From: Nonomuraea solani
Lineage (GTDB): Bacteria > Actinomycetota > Actinomycetes > Streptosporangiales > Streptosporangiaceae
Assembly (NCBI RefSeq): GCF_900108335.1
Contig: NZ_FNVT01000001.1
Coordinates: 434,001-498,000 of the forward strand
Direction of reading: 5' to 3'
Length of the DNA: 64,000 bases
A program made the translations under genes and the position numbers. The notes under the pieces were generated by a model, which searched no databases, had not been told where the DNA came from, and worked only from the letters and a program-made list of their open reading frames with translations. Below are positions 10,488-28,430 of the stretch, piece after piece (the first letter of the stretch is position 1; each line of letters opens with the position of its first letter).

Positions 10488-10832
10488 ATGGCCAAGCACG
10501 CGAACGCCGCACTGATGTTCTTCCTGGAACTCGGCGTGTTGATCTCCGTGGGATACTGGGGCTTCACGGTCAGCCCCCACTGGGTGATCAAGGTTCTCGC
10601 CGGGCTGGGCGGCCCCGCGCTGTTCATCGCCGCGTGGGCGCTGTTCGGAGCGGGCGGCGGCGCGAACGCCACGTTTCCGCTCACCGGCCTGGCCCGCGCC
10701 GCGCTGGAGATCCTCTGGTTCGGCGGCGGCGCCCTGGCGCACTACGCCTCCGGCCTGACGACCTCCGCCGTCGTCTTCTTCGCAGTCTTCGTCCTCAACG
10801 CCGTCCTCCGCATCGTCTGGAAGCAGGTCTGA
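10488..10832 (+). CDS. DUF2568 (YrdB-like) small membrane protein
   Basis: 114 residues with four hydrophobic segments (ALMFFLELGVLISVGYWGF; ALFIAAWALFGAG; LEILWFGGGALAHYA; SAVVFFAVFVLNAVLRIVW), matching the DUF2568/YrdB family of short integral membrane proteins with unknown function. GAAGGAGACGG supplies the ribosome binding site. It is the first gene of a TetR-controlled operon and ends two bases before the next start. YrdB proteins often sit beside TetR regulators, which is all the context offers. Confidence 0.8.
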   Translation: MAKHANAALMFFLELGVLISVGYWGFTVSPHWVIKVLAGLGGPALFIAAWALFGAGGGANATFPLTGLARAALEILWFGGGALAHYASGLTTSAVVFFAVFVLNAVLRIVWKQV

Positions 10833-10834
10833 TC

Positions 10835-11746
10835 ATGGGTAAGCACGTTGTCGTCGGTTCCGGCCAGGTCGGCTCGCACGTGGCCGCCAAGCTCGTCGCC
10901 CAGGGTCACGAGGTCACCGTCGTGACCCGCTCGGGCAGCGGTCCGGAAGGGGCGGTCAAGGTGGCCGCCGACATCGCGGACCAGGCCCGCCTGATCGAGG
11001 TCACCAAGGGCGCCGACGTCCTGTACAACTGCGTCAACCCGCAGTATCACCGCTGGCTCACCGACTGGCCGCCGATGGCCGCGTCGTTCCTGGCCGCCGC
11101 CGAGTCGAGCGGCGCCGTGCTGGTGATGCTGGGCAACCTCTACGCGTACGGTCCCGTCTCCGTCCCGATGACCGAGGACCTGCCGCTGTCCTCGCCCAAC
11201 CCCAAGTTCCGGGTACGGGCGAAGATGTGGGACGACGCGCTGGCCGCGCACGAGGCCGGCCGGATCAGGGCGACCGAGGTGCGCGGCTCCGACTACTTCG
11301 GCCCTGGCGCCACCGACCAGTCCTACCTGGGCGACCGCTTCATCGTCCCGCTCAAGGCGGGCAAGAGCGTGCAGCTCATCTGGCCGGGTGACGTGCCGCA
11401 CAGCTTCACCTACCTGCCCGACGTGGCCGACGCGCTGATCACGGCCGGCACCGACGAGCGGGCCTGGGGCCGCCCCTGGCACGTGCCCACGGCGGAACCC
11501 CTGACGTTCCGGGGGATCGGGACACGGATGGCCGAGCTGCTCGGCCGGCCGGCGCCCAGGTTCTCGCAGGTGCCGTGGCCGGTCATCCGGCTCGGCGGGC
11601 TGTTCTCGCCCATGATGCGCGAGCTCAAGCACGTCCGCTACCAGTTCACCGCGCCCTTCGTGCTCGACTCCTCGGCCTTCCAGCGCACGTTCGGCGTCGC
11701 GCCTACCCCGATCGACGAGGCGTTCAAAGCTACGCTCGGGGCGTGA
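10835..11746 (+). CDS. NAD-dependent epimerase/dehydratase-family protein
   Basis: 303 residues of the extended SDR fold. The N-terminal nucleotide-binding motif is VVGSGQVGSHVAAKL (residues ~5-19), a relaxed form of GxxGxxG. The classical YxxxK is not obvious: after LGNLYAYGPVSVP the segment FRVRAKMWDDAL carries the expected Lys but lacks the paired Tyr at the usual spacing, so this may be an atypical or non-reducing SDR. It lies between DUF2568 and a Gfo/Idh oxidoreductase in one operon under TetR control; its stop overlaps the next start (GTGA). Substrate unknown, with a sugar or small ketone plausible. Confidence 0.8.
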   Translation: MGKHVVVGSGQVGSHVAAKLVAQGHEVTVVTRSGSGPEGAVKVAADIADQARLIEVTKGADVLYNCVNPQYHRWLTDWPPMAASFLAAAESSGAVLVMLGNLYAYGPVSVPMTEDLPLSSPNPKFRVRAKMWDDALAAHEAGRIRATEVRGSDYFGPGATDQSYLGDRFIVPLKAGKSVQLIWPGDVPHSFTYLPDVADALITAGTDERAWGRPWHVPTAEPLTFRGIGTRMAELLGRPAPRFSQVPWPVIRLGGLFSPMMRELKHVRYQFTAPFVLDSSAFQRTFGVAPTPIDEAFKATLGA

Positions 11747-12630
11747 AGATAGCCATGATCGGCCTGGGCGACATCGCGGAGAAGGCATACCTCCCCGTCC
11801 TCGCCGCTCAGCCCGGTCTCGACCTGCACCTCTGTACCCGCAACACGGCCCGGCTCGACCGGCTCGGCGACACCTACCGGATCGCCCGCCGGTCGAGCAG
11901 CGTGGACGAGGTGGTCAAGGCCGGGGCCGACGCGGCGTTCGTGCACGCCGCCACCGACGCCCACCCGGAGATCGTCGAGTCGCTGCTCGACGCCGGGATC
12001 CACGTCTACGTCGACAAGCCGATCGCCTACACGCTGGCCGAGTCCGAGCACCTCGCCGGCCTCGCGAAGGCGGCGGACCGATCCCTGATGGTCGGCTTCA
12101 ACCGCCGCCACGCGCCCGGGTACGCCGAACTCGCCGCTCACCCCCGCCACCTCGTCGTCATGCAGAAGAACCGCGACAACCTCCCGGACACCCCGCGCCG
12201 GGCGGTCTTCGACGACTTCGTGCACGTGGTGGACACCCTCAGGTTCCTCGCCCCCGGCCAGGTCACCGGCACCACGATCAGGACCCGCGTCAAGGACGGC
12301 CTGATCGAGCACATCGTCCTGGAGCTGTCCGGCGACGGCTTCACCGCGCTCGGCGTCATGAACCGGATGAGCGGCGCGAACGAGGAGACCTGCGAGGCCA
12401 TGGGCGACGGCGCCAAGCGCCGCGTGGTCAACCTCGGCGACGTCGTCGACTACCGGGGCGGCGAGCTGCTGGCCAGGCGGCCCGACTGGGTGCCGGTCGC
12501 CCGGCAGCGCGGCATCGAGCAGATCTGCCTGGAGTTCCTCACCGCCGTCCGCGACGGCCGCCGCGTCGACGCCGACGACGCCCTCGCCACCCACGCCATC
12601 TGCGAGGAGATCGTCGCCCAGGCCGCCTGA
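11743..12630 (+). CDS. Gfo/Idh/MocA-family oxidoreductase
   Basis: 295 residues starting at a GTG that overlaps the previous stop. The Rossmann motif MIGLGDIAEKAYLPVL opens the protein, and HVYVDKPIAYTLAESEHL around residue 90 contains the EKP-like signature (here DKP) with the catalytic Lys of this family. The C-terminal half is the substrate-binding alpha/beta domain. These enzymes oxidise or reduce sugars, inositols or related polyols with NAD(P). Third gene of the TetR-controlled operon. Its last codons and stop are duplicated just downstream. Confidence 0.85.
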   Translation: MKIAMIGLGDIAEKAYLPVLAAQPGLDLHLCTRNTARLDRLGDTYRIARRSSSVDEVVKAGADAAFVHAATDAHPEIVESLLDAGIHVYVDKPIAYTLAESEHLAGLAKAADRSLMVGFNRRHAPGYAELAAHPRHLVVMQKNRDNLPDTPRRAVFDDFVHVVDTLRFLAPGQVTGTTIRTRVKDGLIEHIVLELSGDGFTALGVMNRMSGANEETCEAMGDGAKRRVVNLGDVVDYRGGELLARRPDWVPVARQRGIEQICLEFLTAVRDGRRVDADDALATHAICEEIVAQAA

Positions 12631-12669
12631 GCCCCGCGCCGTCCGCGAGTCGCCCAGACCGCCTGAGCC
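12613..12669 (+). repeat. Duplicated 3' end of the oxidoreductase gene
   Basis: GTCGCCCAGGCCGCCTGAGCC (12613-12633), which contains the stop codon of the Gfo/Idh gene, recurs at 12649-12669 with one mismatch, 36 bases downstream. The second copy lies between the two convergent genes and looks like a small tandem duplication of the gene end. Confidence 0.75.
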
Positions 12670-12673
12670 TTCT

Positions 12674-13498
12674 CTACGAGGGCTGCCTGAGCCGCATGAC
12701 CCGGTCGGCCCTGGCGAACATCCGCTGGAACGGCCCGCCCCCCAGCCGGGTCAGCACGGTGTAGCCCTTGGTGTCGTTCAGCGGGCTGGAGGACGACACG
12801 ACGCCCGCCACCGCGCCGCCGTACAGGGCGGGGCCGCCGCTGCCGCCCGCCGCGGCGTGGCAGTTGCGGGTGACCATCACCCCCGGCCCCTGGGAGATCC
12901 CTTCGACGGTGTCGCCCAGGCAGCGGTACATCTCGGTGCCGGGGTAGCCCTTGCCCGCCGGGTAGCCGAGCAGTTCGAGGCCGCGGAGCTGGGTGCCCCT
13001 GGTGGTGGGCATCGCCGGCAGGCCCCGCCCGGTCACGGCCTCCAGCGGGCGCTTGCGGCTCACGACGCCGACCAGGCCCACGTCGTACGGCAGCAGCTCC
13101 GTCGAGAACGCCCGCCCGCTCCACTTCCCCGGGACCCACGTACGGACCACCGGCCAGACCCCCAGCGGCGGCCGCCCCCGGTCGTAGCCGGGCAGGAACG
13201 CCAGGTGCTTGAGCGGCCGCCCGTCGTGGAAGAGGCAGTGCGCCGCCGTCAGCACCAGGCTGCGGCTGCGCGAACCGATCACCGTGCCGCCGCACAGCAC
13301 GTCCGACCTGGTGACCGGATCGCGGCCGAGCAGCACCCCGGTCAGCCGCCGCGCCCCCGTATAGGGACGCGGGACCGGCGCGTAGCCCAGGCGGTCGCCG
13401 TCAGGGGTCAGCACGCGGGGCATCGGCACGTTGCGCTGCGACACCTCGGTGACGGCGGCCGGGTCGAGCAGGACCAGAGACAGCACCAACCTGAGCAC
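12674..13498 (-). CDS. Secreted trypsin-like serine protease
   Basis: 274 residues with a short N-terminal hydrophobic signal (LRLVLSLVLL), so export is predicted. The chymotrypsin-fold triad is complete: His87 in LVLTAAHC, Asp139 in LLPYDVGLVG and Ser220 in AAGGSGGPAL. Family S1, V8/glutamyl-endopeptidase-like group judging by GYPAGKGYPG and the compact size. CGG-TVIG/AAHC cysteines could form the usual disulfide. Starts at GTG. It is convergent with the oxidoreductase operon and has no obvious partner. The spacer upstream (to 13555) should hold its promoter, but I see no clear hexamers. Confidence 0.85.
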   Translation of the reverse strand: MLRLVLSLVLLDPAAVTEVSQRNVPMPRVLTPDGDRLGYAPVPRPYTGARRLTGVLLGRDPVTRSDVLCGGTVIGSRSRSLVLTAAHCLFHDGRPLKHLAFLPGYDRGRPPLGVWPVVRTWVPGKWSGRAFSTELLPYDVGLVGVVSRKRPLEAVTGRGLPAMPTTRGTQLRGLELLGYPAGKGYPGTEMYRCLGDTVEGISQGPGVMVTRNCHAAAGGSGGPALYGGAVAGVVSSSSPLNDTKGYTVLTRLGGGPFQRMFARADRVMRLRQPS

Positions 13499-13555
13499 CT
13501 TCCCACTCTAAGACGAAGATGATCAGTGCCCTGACCTGCGACATCAAGGTTTACC

Positions 13556-13790
13556 CTAACTTGTGTACGCGGAACCGAGGGCCCGCAGCCGGGCGTGCGC
13601 CCCCTCGTACACGCCGGTCTCGCCCAGACACGCCTTGGGCACCTTGGCGACCATCGTGTAGTTGGTGTCGCACACGTTCCCGACCGGCGCCTGCCCGGCC
13701 TGGCTGACGAGCTGGTAGGCGTCCAGGGCGTCCAGCCCGGTCAGCTCCGGGGTCCAGGTGACCAGGTCGTGCAGTTCCGGCTCCGCTGCC
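13556..13790 (-). pseudogene. Unrecognised C-terminal gene fragment
   Basis: A minus-strand frame with gene-like codon use reads TPELTGLDALDAYQLVSQAG and then QAPVGNVCDTNYTMVAKVPK up to a TAG stop. It has no start of its own: upstream it merges with the permease remnant in another frame. I do not recognise the family. It looks like the surviving end of a deleted gene fused to the permease relic. Confidence 0.35.
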
Positions 13791-13950
13791 TGGCCACGTA
13801 GTGCACGACCACCGAGACGTGCAGCAGCAGGAAGGCGGTCAGCGCGCCGAAGTTGACCAGCGAGGTCAGCTCGCCGAGGCCGGTGGTCCTGGTGCTCATG
13901 AAGATGCCGATGACCAGCGAGAGCCCGGCCACCACCAGGGTCGCGTAGCA
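13744..13950 (-). pseudogene. Amino-acid permease (APC) remnant
   Basis: The minus-strand frame reads VVAGLSLVIGIFM, then LGELTSLVNFGALTAFLLLH, then VSVVVHYVARQ, which is what a late membrane segment of an APC-superfamily amino-acid permease looks like. There is no start codon, the N-terminal ~400 residues are absent, and the frame ends shortly after the membrane segment. It abuts a MarR remnant on the upstream side, so one deletion probably removed the permease front and the MarR front together. Confidence 0.6.
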
Positions 13951-13980
13951 CCGACAGCCAGTGCCTGCCGGCGAACGCGG

Positions 13981-14163
13981 TGGCCCGCGGTGGCGGTGTT
14001 CGTCTCCGATCGGGGGGCCGAGTTGCTCGCCCGGGTGGACGGTACGGTGGCCGAGCAGCAGGGGGTGATCGGGCCGGCGTTCGGGCGCGAGCGCACCGAG
14101 CAGCTCATGCGCGACCTGGAGAGCCTGGTGGAGGCGCTCGACTACGCCGAGCCGCGGCACTGA
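13981..14163 (+). pseudogene. MarR-family regulator, 3' fragment
   Basis: The plus-strand frame ending at 14163 reads VFVSDRGAELLARVDGTVAE and continues through FGRERTEQLMRDLESLVEAL, the wing-end strand and long C-terminal dimerisation helix of MarR proteins. The DNA-binding half is missing; upstream sequence belongs to the permease remnant on the other strand. Probably once a divergent MarR-permease pair. Confidence 0.6.
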
Positions 14164-14183
14164 GAGCGCCCCCACCAGATCCG

Positions 14184-22835
<8,652 letters not shown>

Positions 22836-23069
22836 GTCAACCACTCCCGGGACCGTAAGAGGGCATGCGCGTAGAACGCGGGGCTAGACGACTAAAGGCG
22901 GCATAAATGATCATTACCGCGTAATACAGATAAACACTCGCGATCACCGCTGTCCAGTAGTGCGAGTGCTTTGTAAAACCCAATGGGTCGGTCGCCTGCC
23001 CACTCCCGGTCGCCCGGAGATCAGGGCCTCTTGCAGGGACGGAGCGGTGAAAGGGATTCTGACAACTCT
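22836..23069. other. AT-richer intergenic region upstream of the RHS gene
   Basis: No coding potential seen. The region is noticeably more AT-rich than its surroundings (for example around 22900-22945) and contains CACTCGC/GCGAGTG (22935-22941 and 22962-22968) as an inverted repeat with a 20-base spacer. It must contain the RHS promoter on the minus strand, but I cannot pick convincing hexamers. Confidence 0.5.
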
Positions 23070-23273
23070 TTATCCCTCTTGGCGCTTATGGGCGGCCTCC
23101 GACACGAGCAGTACCACGACGGCGGCCAGGGCCACCGCCAGATAGCCCCAGGTGGGCAGGTCCACGAGCCGGTGCAGAAAACCCCATTGGCTGTCGAACC
23201 AGACGCGGCCCGCGAAGCCGACGAGTCCCTGGATGATGGCGACGACACACACGAAACCCAGCAGCGATCTCAT
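23070..23273 (-). CDS. Small two-helix membrane protein
   Basis: 67 residues: MRSLLGFVCVVAIIQGLVGF forms a first membrane span, a short loop with two tryptophans (FDSQWGFLHR) follows, then a second span YLAVALAAVVVLLVSEAA and a basic tail HKRQEG. No family recognised. The ATG follows GAGG on the minus strand. It lies just beyond the glutamate dehydrogenase terminator and upstream of the RHS gene, so it is probably its own transcription unit. An upstream in-frame ATG would begin inside the terminator stem and was not used. Confidence 0.55.
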   Translation of the reverse strand: MRSLLGFVCVVAIIQGLVGFAGRVWFDSQWGFLHRLVDLPTWGYLAVALAAVVVLLVSEAAHKRQEG

Positions 23274-23288
23274 GCCTCGACCCTCGCA

Positions 23289-23332
23289 GCACAGGGCCCG
23301 CCCCGGCATCGAACCTTGGGCGGGCCCTGTGC
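23289..23332. terminator. Terminator after glutamate dehydrogenase
   Basis: A perfect 15-bp stem, GCACAGGGCCCGCCC with GGGCGGGCCCTGTGC, around a 14-base loop. It starts 14 bases after the stop codon of the minus-strand dehydrogenase gene. No T-run. Confidence 0.85.
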
Positions 23333-23346
23333 GACTTAAGTCGCGG

Positions 23347-24624
<1,278 letters not shown>

Positions 24625-24839
24625 GGAGCGATTCCTCCTGTTATGTACGCCCTATTCGTGGGAGAAGCGCCATTGCCCTTCCCATTTGGGCGTTGTTGTC
24701 GCGATCATCCTAGCGCGGGTGGTTTGACCTTGCCCGGTTCTTGGTAGAAATCCAAGCTCGCGATCGAGATGCCGTGGACCGTGCCACTCTGGCAGTCTTG
24801 CGAGCGAGTATGTGCCTAATCGTCGAATCGAGGGGTGGA

Positions 24840-26393
24840 ATGCCCGCACTCGTGGTGGGACCGATGTTGCGTCATGTCGATCGCGACAGCGCCTCGATCT
24901 GGGTGGAGACCGCCGAACCCGGCACGGTCACCGTGGAGGCCGACGGCAGGGCTTACCGGTCGCCTACCTTCACCGTGCACGGACATCACTACGCGATCGT
25001 GGATCTCGTCGAGTTGTCCCAGGATATCGCGTCGTACACCGTGACGCTCGATGGGGAGCAGGTATGGCCCATGGCGGGTCGCCCGCCGAGCCGGATCAGG
25101 CTGATGCCCGCGGAAGGGATCCGCCGGCTGGCGTTCGGCTCGTGCCGCACCAGCGTGCCGCACGACGCCGCCCACGTACGCAGCCACGGCGACGACGTCC
25201 TGCGCGCCTACGGCGAACACCTGCCGCAGGCCGGCGAGGACGAGTGGCCCGACCTGCTGCTGCTCCTCGGCGACCAGGTCTACGCCGACAACCCCTCGCC
25301 CGACATGCTGGCCTACATCCACGGCCGCCGGGACACCGAGCCGCAGGCCGAGATCGCCGACTTCGAGGAATACGCCGAGCTCTACCGCCAGGCGTGGACC
25401 GAGACGGAGATCCGCTGGCTGCTGTCCACCGTGCCGACCGCGATGATCTTCGACGACCACGACCTGCGCGACGACTGGAACACCTCTCAGGCCTGGCGCG
25501 ACCAGATGGCCAGGACACCGTGGTGGCGCCGCCGCGTCGTGGCGGGGCTCGGGGCCTACTACATCTACCAGCACCTCGGCAACCTCTCCCCGGCCGACCG
25601 CGCGGAGGACGCGCTCCTGCGCACGCTGCAGGACGGGGGCGGCGACGGCGCCGACGTGCTCGACGCCTTCGCCGAGAAGGCCGACGCCGAGCCGAGCAGC
25701 AACCGCTGGAGCTACGCCCGCGACATCGGGCCCGCCCGCCTGATCATGATCGACACCCGGTGCGCCAGGCAGCTCACGCCCGGCGACCGCCGCATGCTCG
25801 ACCCCGACGAGTGGGCCTGGCTGCAGGAGCAGGTGACGCGCCCGGCCGAGCGGCTGATCATCGGCTCGTCGATCCCGTTCCTGCTGCCCGAGGGCGTCCA
25901 CGGCGTACAGAACTGGAACGAGGCCCTGTGCGACGGCAAGTGGGGTCCCCTGGTGCGGCGCTGGTCGGAGACGCTCAGGCAGGCCATCGACCTGGAGCAC
26001 TGGGCGGCGTTCCGTCGCTCGTTCGAGGACCTGTCCCGGCTGCTGATCGGGCTCGGCAAGCCCGTGGTCATCCTGTCCGGCGACGTCCACTACTCCTACC
26101 TGGCCAAGGCCAACAACGGCCCGGTCTACCAGATCGTCTGCTCGCCGATCCGCAACCCGCTCAGCCGCATGCTGCGCTGGGCCAACGTGTTCACCCAGTT
26201 CTCGGTCGCCACCCTGGTGGGCAGCCTGCTGCGGCGGCTGGCGGGCATCCCGCGCCCGCCGTTCAGGTGGCGCATCACCAAGGGCCCGCTGTTCCAGAAC
26301 GCGCTGGCCACGCTGACCCTGCCCGACGAGGTCACCTGGCACGGCTCCACCGGCGAGGTGGTCAAGCCGATCGACTCGGTCCGCCTACGCTGA
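24840..26393 (+). CDS. PhoD-like metallophosphoesterase
   Basis: 517 residues of the alkaline phosphatase D/PhoD-like family. An N-terminal Ig-like domain (GPMLRHVDRDSASIWVET) precedes the metallophosphatase core: FGSCRTSVPHD, LLLLGDQVYADN (metal-binding Asp), MIFDDHDLRDDW and, near the C-terminus, VVILSGDVHYSYLA with the metal-binding His. No signal or Tat peptide is present, so unlike classical secreted PhoD it is likely cytoplasmic. The start is the ATG following GAGGGGTGG; an in-frame upstream start lacks this. It is followed after five bases by a methyltransferase gene, with which it presumably forms an operon. Substrate unknown. Confidence 0.85.
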   Translation: MPALVVGPMLRHVDRDSASIWVETAEPGTVTVEADGRAYRSPTFTVHGHHYAIVDLVELSQDIASYTVTLDGEQVWPMAGRPPSRIRLMPAEGIRRLAFGSCRTSVPHDAAHVRSHGDDVLRAYGEHLPQAGEDEWPDLLLLLGDQVYADNPSPDMLAYIHGRRDTEPQAEIADFEEYAELYRQAWTETEIRWLLSTVPTAMIFDDHDLRDDWNTSQAWRDQMARTPWWRRRVVAGLGAYYIYQHLGNLSPADRAEDALLRTLQDGGGDGADVLDAFAEKADAEPSSNRWSYARDIGPARLIMIDTRCARQLTPGDRRMLDPDEWAWLQEQVTRPAERLIIGSSIPFLLPEGVHGVQNWNEALCDGKWGPLVRRWSETLRQAIDLEHWAAFRRSFEDLSRLLIGLGKPVVILSGDVHYSYLAKANNGPVYQIVCSPIRNPLSRMLRWANVFTQFSVATLVGSLLRRLAGIPRPPFRWRITKGPLFQNALATLTLPDEVTWHGSTGEVVKPIDSVRLR

Positions 26394-26398
26394 TCTCC

Positions 26399-27127
26399 AT
26401 GCACAAGGACAATTACGCCGTCGCCGTGCCCTTCTACGACCTCTGGCACGAGGACGGTCACGTTCCGGTCGTGCGCGGGCTGCTGCCGCCGCTCCTCAAG
26501 GACGTGCGGCGAAGCGTCATCGAGATCGGCGCGGGCACCGGGCTGATCACCCAGCTCATCGCCCGCGAGACCCCCGCCGAGATCTACGCGCTCGAACCGT
26601 CGCTGGGCATGCGCTCGGTGCTGATCTCCCGGCTGGCGGCCGACCCCGAGACGCTGCGCCGCGTGACCGTCCTGCCCTGCGGGGCCCTGGACGTCGAGGT
26701 GGACGAGCCGGTCGAGGCCATCGTGATGATCTCGGTGCTGCAGAACTTCGGCGCCGACGAGCGGGCCGAGCTCTGGCGGGTGCTGGCCAGGCAACTGGAG
26801 CCGGGCGGGCGGCTGGTGTTCAACTGGCGCGAACGCACCGCGCCCGAGCCCGGCGAGCTGGAGGTCATGGGTTCCTACCCGGTCGGCAGGCACGTGTACG
26901 AGGTCGCCGGGCAGGTGCTCGACGTCGCGGGCGAGAGCGTCACCTCGCGGTTCGTCTACCGGGTCAAGCAGCACGGCGTGGTGATCAGCGAGGACGAGAC
27001 GATCTCCACCAACCACTGGCCGGCGGGGGAGACCCTGCGGGCCGAGCTCCGGAAGGCGGGGTTCACGCCCGGCGAGGCTCCCGACGGGATGGAGGTCTGG
27101 CACGTCGCCGGCCCACTTGGGTCGTGA
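26399..27127 (+). CDS. Class I SAM-dependent methyltransferase
   Basis: 242 residues. SAM-binding motif I is VIEIGAGTGLITQLIA (residues ~42-57), the acidic residue after strand 2 lies in YALEPSLGM, and motif II-like EAIVMISVLQNF and post-II LEPGGRLVFNW follow, giving a complete Rossmann methyltransferase. N-terminal YAVAVPFYDLWHEDGH is typical of small-molecule methyltransferases related to UbiE/Tam. Substrate not identifiable. Five bases after the phosphoesterase gene, so probably cotranscribed. A hairpin follows the stop. Confidence 0.85.
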   Translation: MHKDNYAVAVPFYDLWHEDGHVPVVRGLLPPLLKDVRRSVIEIGAGTGLITQLIARETPAEIYALEPSLGMRSVLISRLAADPETLRRVTVLPCGALDVEVDEPVEAIVMISVLQNFGADERAELWRVLARQLEPGGRLVFNWRERTAPEPGELEVMGSYPVGRHVYEVAGQVLDVAGESVTSRFVYRVKQHGVVISEDETISTNHWPAGETLRAELRKAGFTPGEAPDGMEVWHVAGPLGS

Positions 27128-27166
27128 CGGCGGGCCACCGGTGAGCCGGAGGAGCGTTCCCCTGGA

Positions 27167-27199
27167 CAGGGCCCGGCCACGTGCGGTGGGCGGGCCCTG
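27167..27199. terminator. Bidirectional terminator, methyltransferase / rocD
   Basis: CAGGGCCCG pairs with CGGGCCCTG, and CCAC/GTGG inside extends the stem. It lies between the two convergent stops. Confidence 0.75.
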
Positions 27200-27214
27200 C
27201 CGGGCGAAGCCGTA

Positions 27215-28429
27215 TCAGACGGTCTGGAACTCGTAGAGGGCGTCGGTGAGCTGGCCGATCGCCCACAGCAGGTCGTCCTCCGAGACGACGATCGGCGGCG
27301 CCAGCCGGATCGTCGAGCCGTGCGTGTCCTTGGCCAGCACCCCCCGCTTCATCAGCGCCTTCGACACCTCGCGCCCCGTCGCCAGCTCCGGGTCGATGTC
27401 GATGCCCGCCCACAGCCCGCGCCCGCGCACCTCCACCACGCCCCTGCCGATCAGCTCGCGCAGCCGCGTGTGCAGCACCTCGCCCAGCTTGGCGGCCCTG
27501 GCCTGGTAGTCGCCCGTGTTCAGCAGCTCGATCACCGCGTTCGCGACCGCGCACGCCAGCGGGTTGCCGCCGAACGTGGACCCGTGCTGGCCCGGGTGGA
27601 TGACGCCGAGCACGTCGCGGTTCGCGGCGATGGCCGAGACCGGCACGACCCCGCCGCCGAGCGCCTTGCCCAGCACGTACATGTCCGGCACGACCCCCTC
27701 GTGGTCGCACGCGAACGTGTGCCCCGTGCGCCCGAGCCCCGACTGGATCTCGTCGGCGATCATCAGGACGCCCTCGGCCGAGCACAGCGCCCGTACGTCG
27801 CTCAGGTAGCCGTCCGCCGGCACCAGCACCCCGGCCTCGCCCTGGATCGGCTCGACCAGCACCGCCACCGTGTTCGCGTCGATGGCCTGCCTGATCGCCT
27901 CCACCGAGCCGTACGGGACCAGCCGGAAGCCCGGCGTGTACGGGCCGAAGTTGTCGTGCGCCTCCGGATCGGTGGAGAAGCTGACGATCGTGGTGGTACG
28001 GCCGTGGAAGTTGCCCTCCATCACGATGATGTTGGCCTGGCCCGGTTCGACGCCCTTGACCTCGTAGCCCCACTTGCGCGCCACCTTGATGGCGGTCTCG
28101 ACGGCCTCGGCGCCGGTGTTCATGGGCAGGATCATGTCCTTGCCCGTGAGGTCGCCGAGCCCGGCGCAGAAGCGCGCGAACTGGTCGTGGTAGAAGGCGC
28201 GGCTGGTCAGGGTCAGCCGTTCGAGCTGCTCCTTCGCCGCCTCGATGATCTTCGGGTGGCCGTGGCCGAAGTTGAGCGAGGAATAGCCGGACAGGCAGTC
28301 GAGATATCGCCTGCCGTCCACGTCGGTGACCCAGGCGCCGTGCGCCTCATGGATCACGACGGGCAGCGGATGGTAGTTGTGCGCGCTGCGGCGCTCGCTC
28401 ACTTCGATCAGCTCTGCGCTGGTGGTCAT
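27215..28429 (-). CDS. rocD: Ornithine aminotransferase
   Basis: 404-residue class III PLP aminotransferase converting ornithine and 2-oxoglutarate to glutamate semialdehyde and glutamate. The PLP lysine is Lys255 in YVLGKALGGGVVPVSA; VLMIADEIQSGLGRTG carries the cofactor Asp, and MNTGAEAVETAIK is the phosphate/N-terminal motif specific to ornithine aminotransferases. The ATG is separated by one base from the stop of ddaH, so the two are translationally coupled. Together with DdaH and an Lrp regulator it forms an arginine/ornithine utilisation unit ending in glutamate. Confidence 0.93.
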   Translation of the reverse strand: MTTSAELIEVSERRSAHNYHPLPVVIHEAHGAWVTDVDGRRYLDCLSGYSSLNFGHGHPKIIEAAKEQLERLTLTSRAFYHDQFARFCAGLGDLTGKDMILPMNTGAEAVETAIKVARKWGYEVKGVEPGQANIIVMEGNFHGRTTTIVSFSTDPEAHDNFGPYTPGFRLVPYGSVEAIRQAIDANTVAVLVEPIQGEAGVLVPADGYLSDVRALCSAEGVLMIADEIQSGLGRTGHTFACDHEGVVPDMYVLGKALGGGVVPVSAIAANRDVLGVIHPGQHGSTFGGNPLACAVANAVIELLNTGDYQARAAKLGEVLHTRLRELIGRGVVEVRGRGLWAGIDIDPELATGREVSKALMKRGVLAKDTHGSTIRLAPPIVVSEDDLLWAIGQLTDALYEFQTV

Positions 28430-28430
28430 G

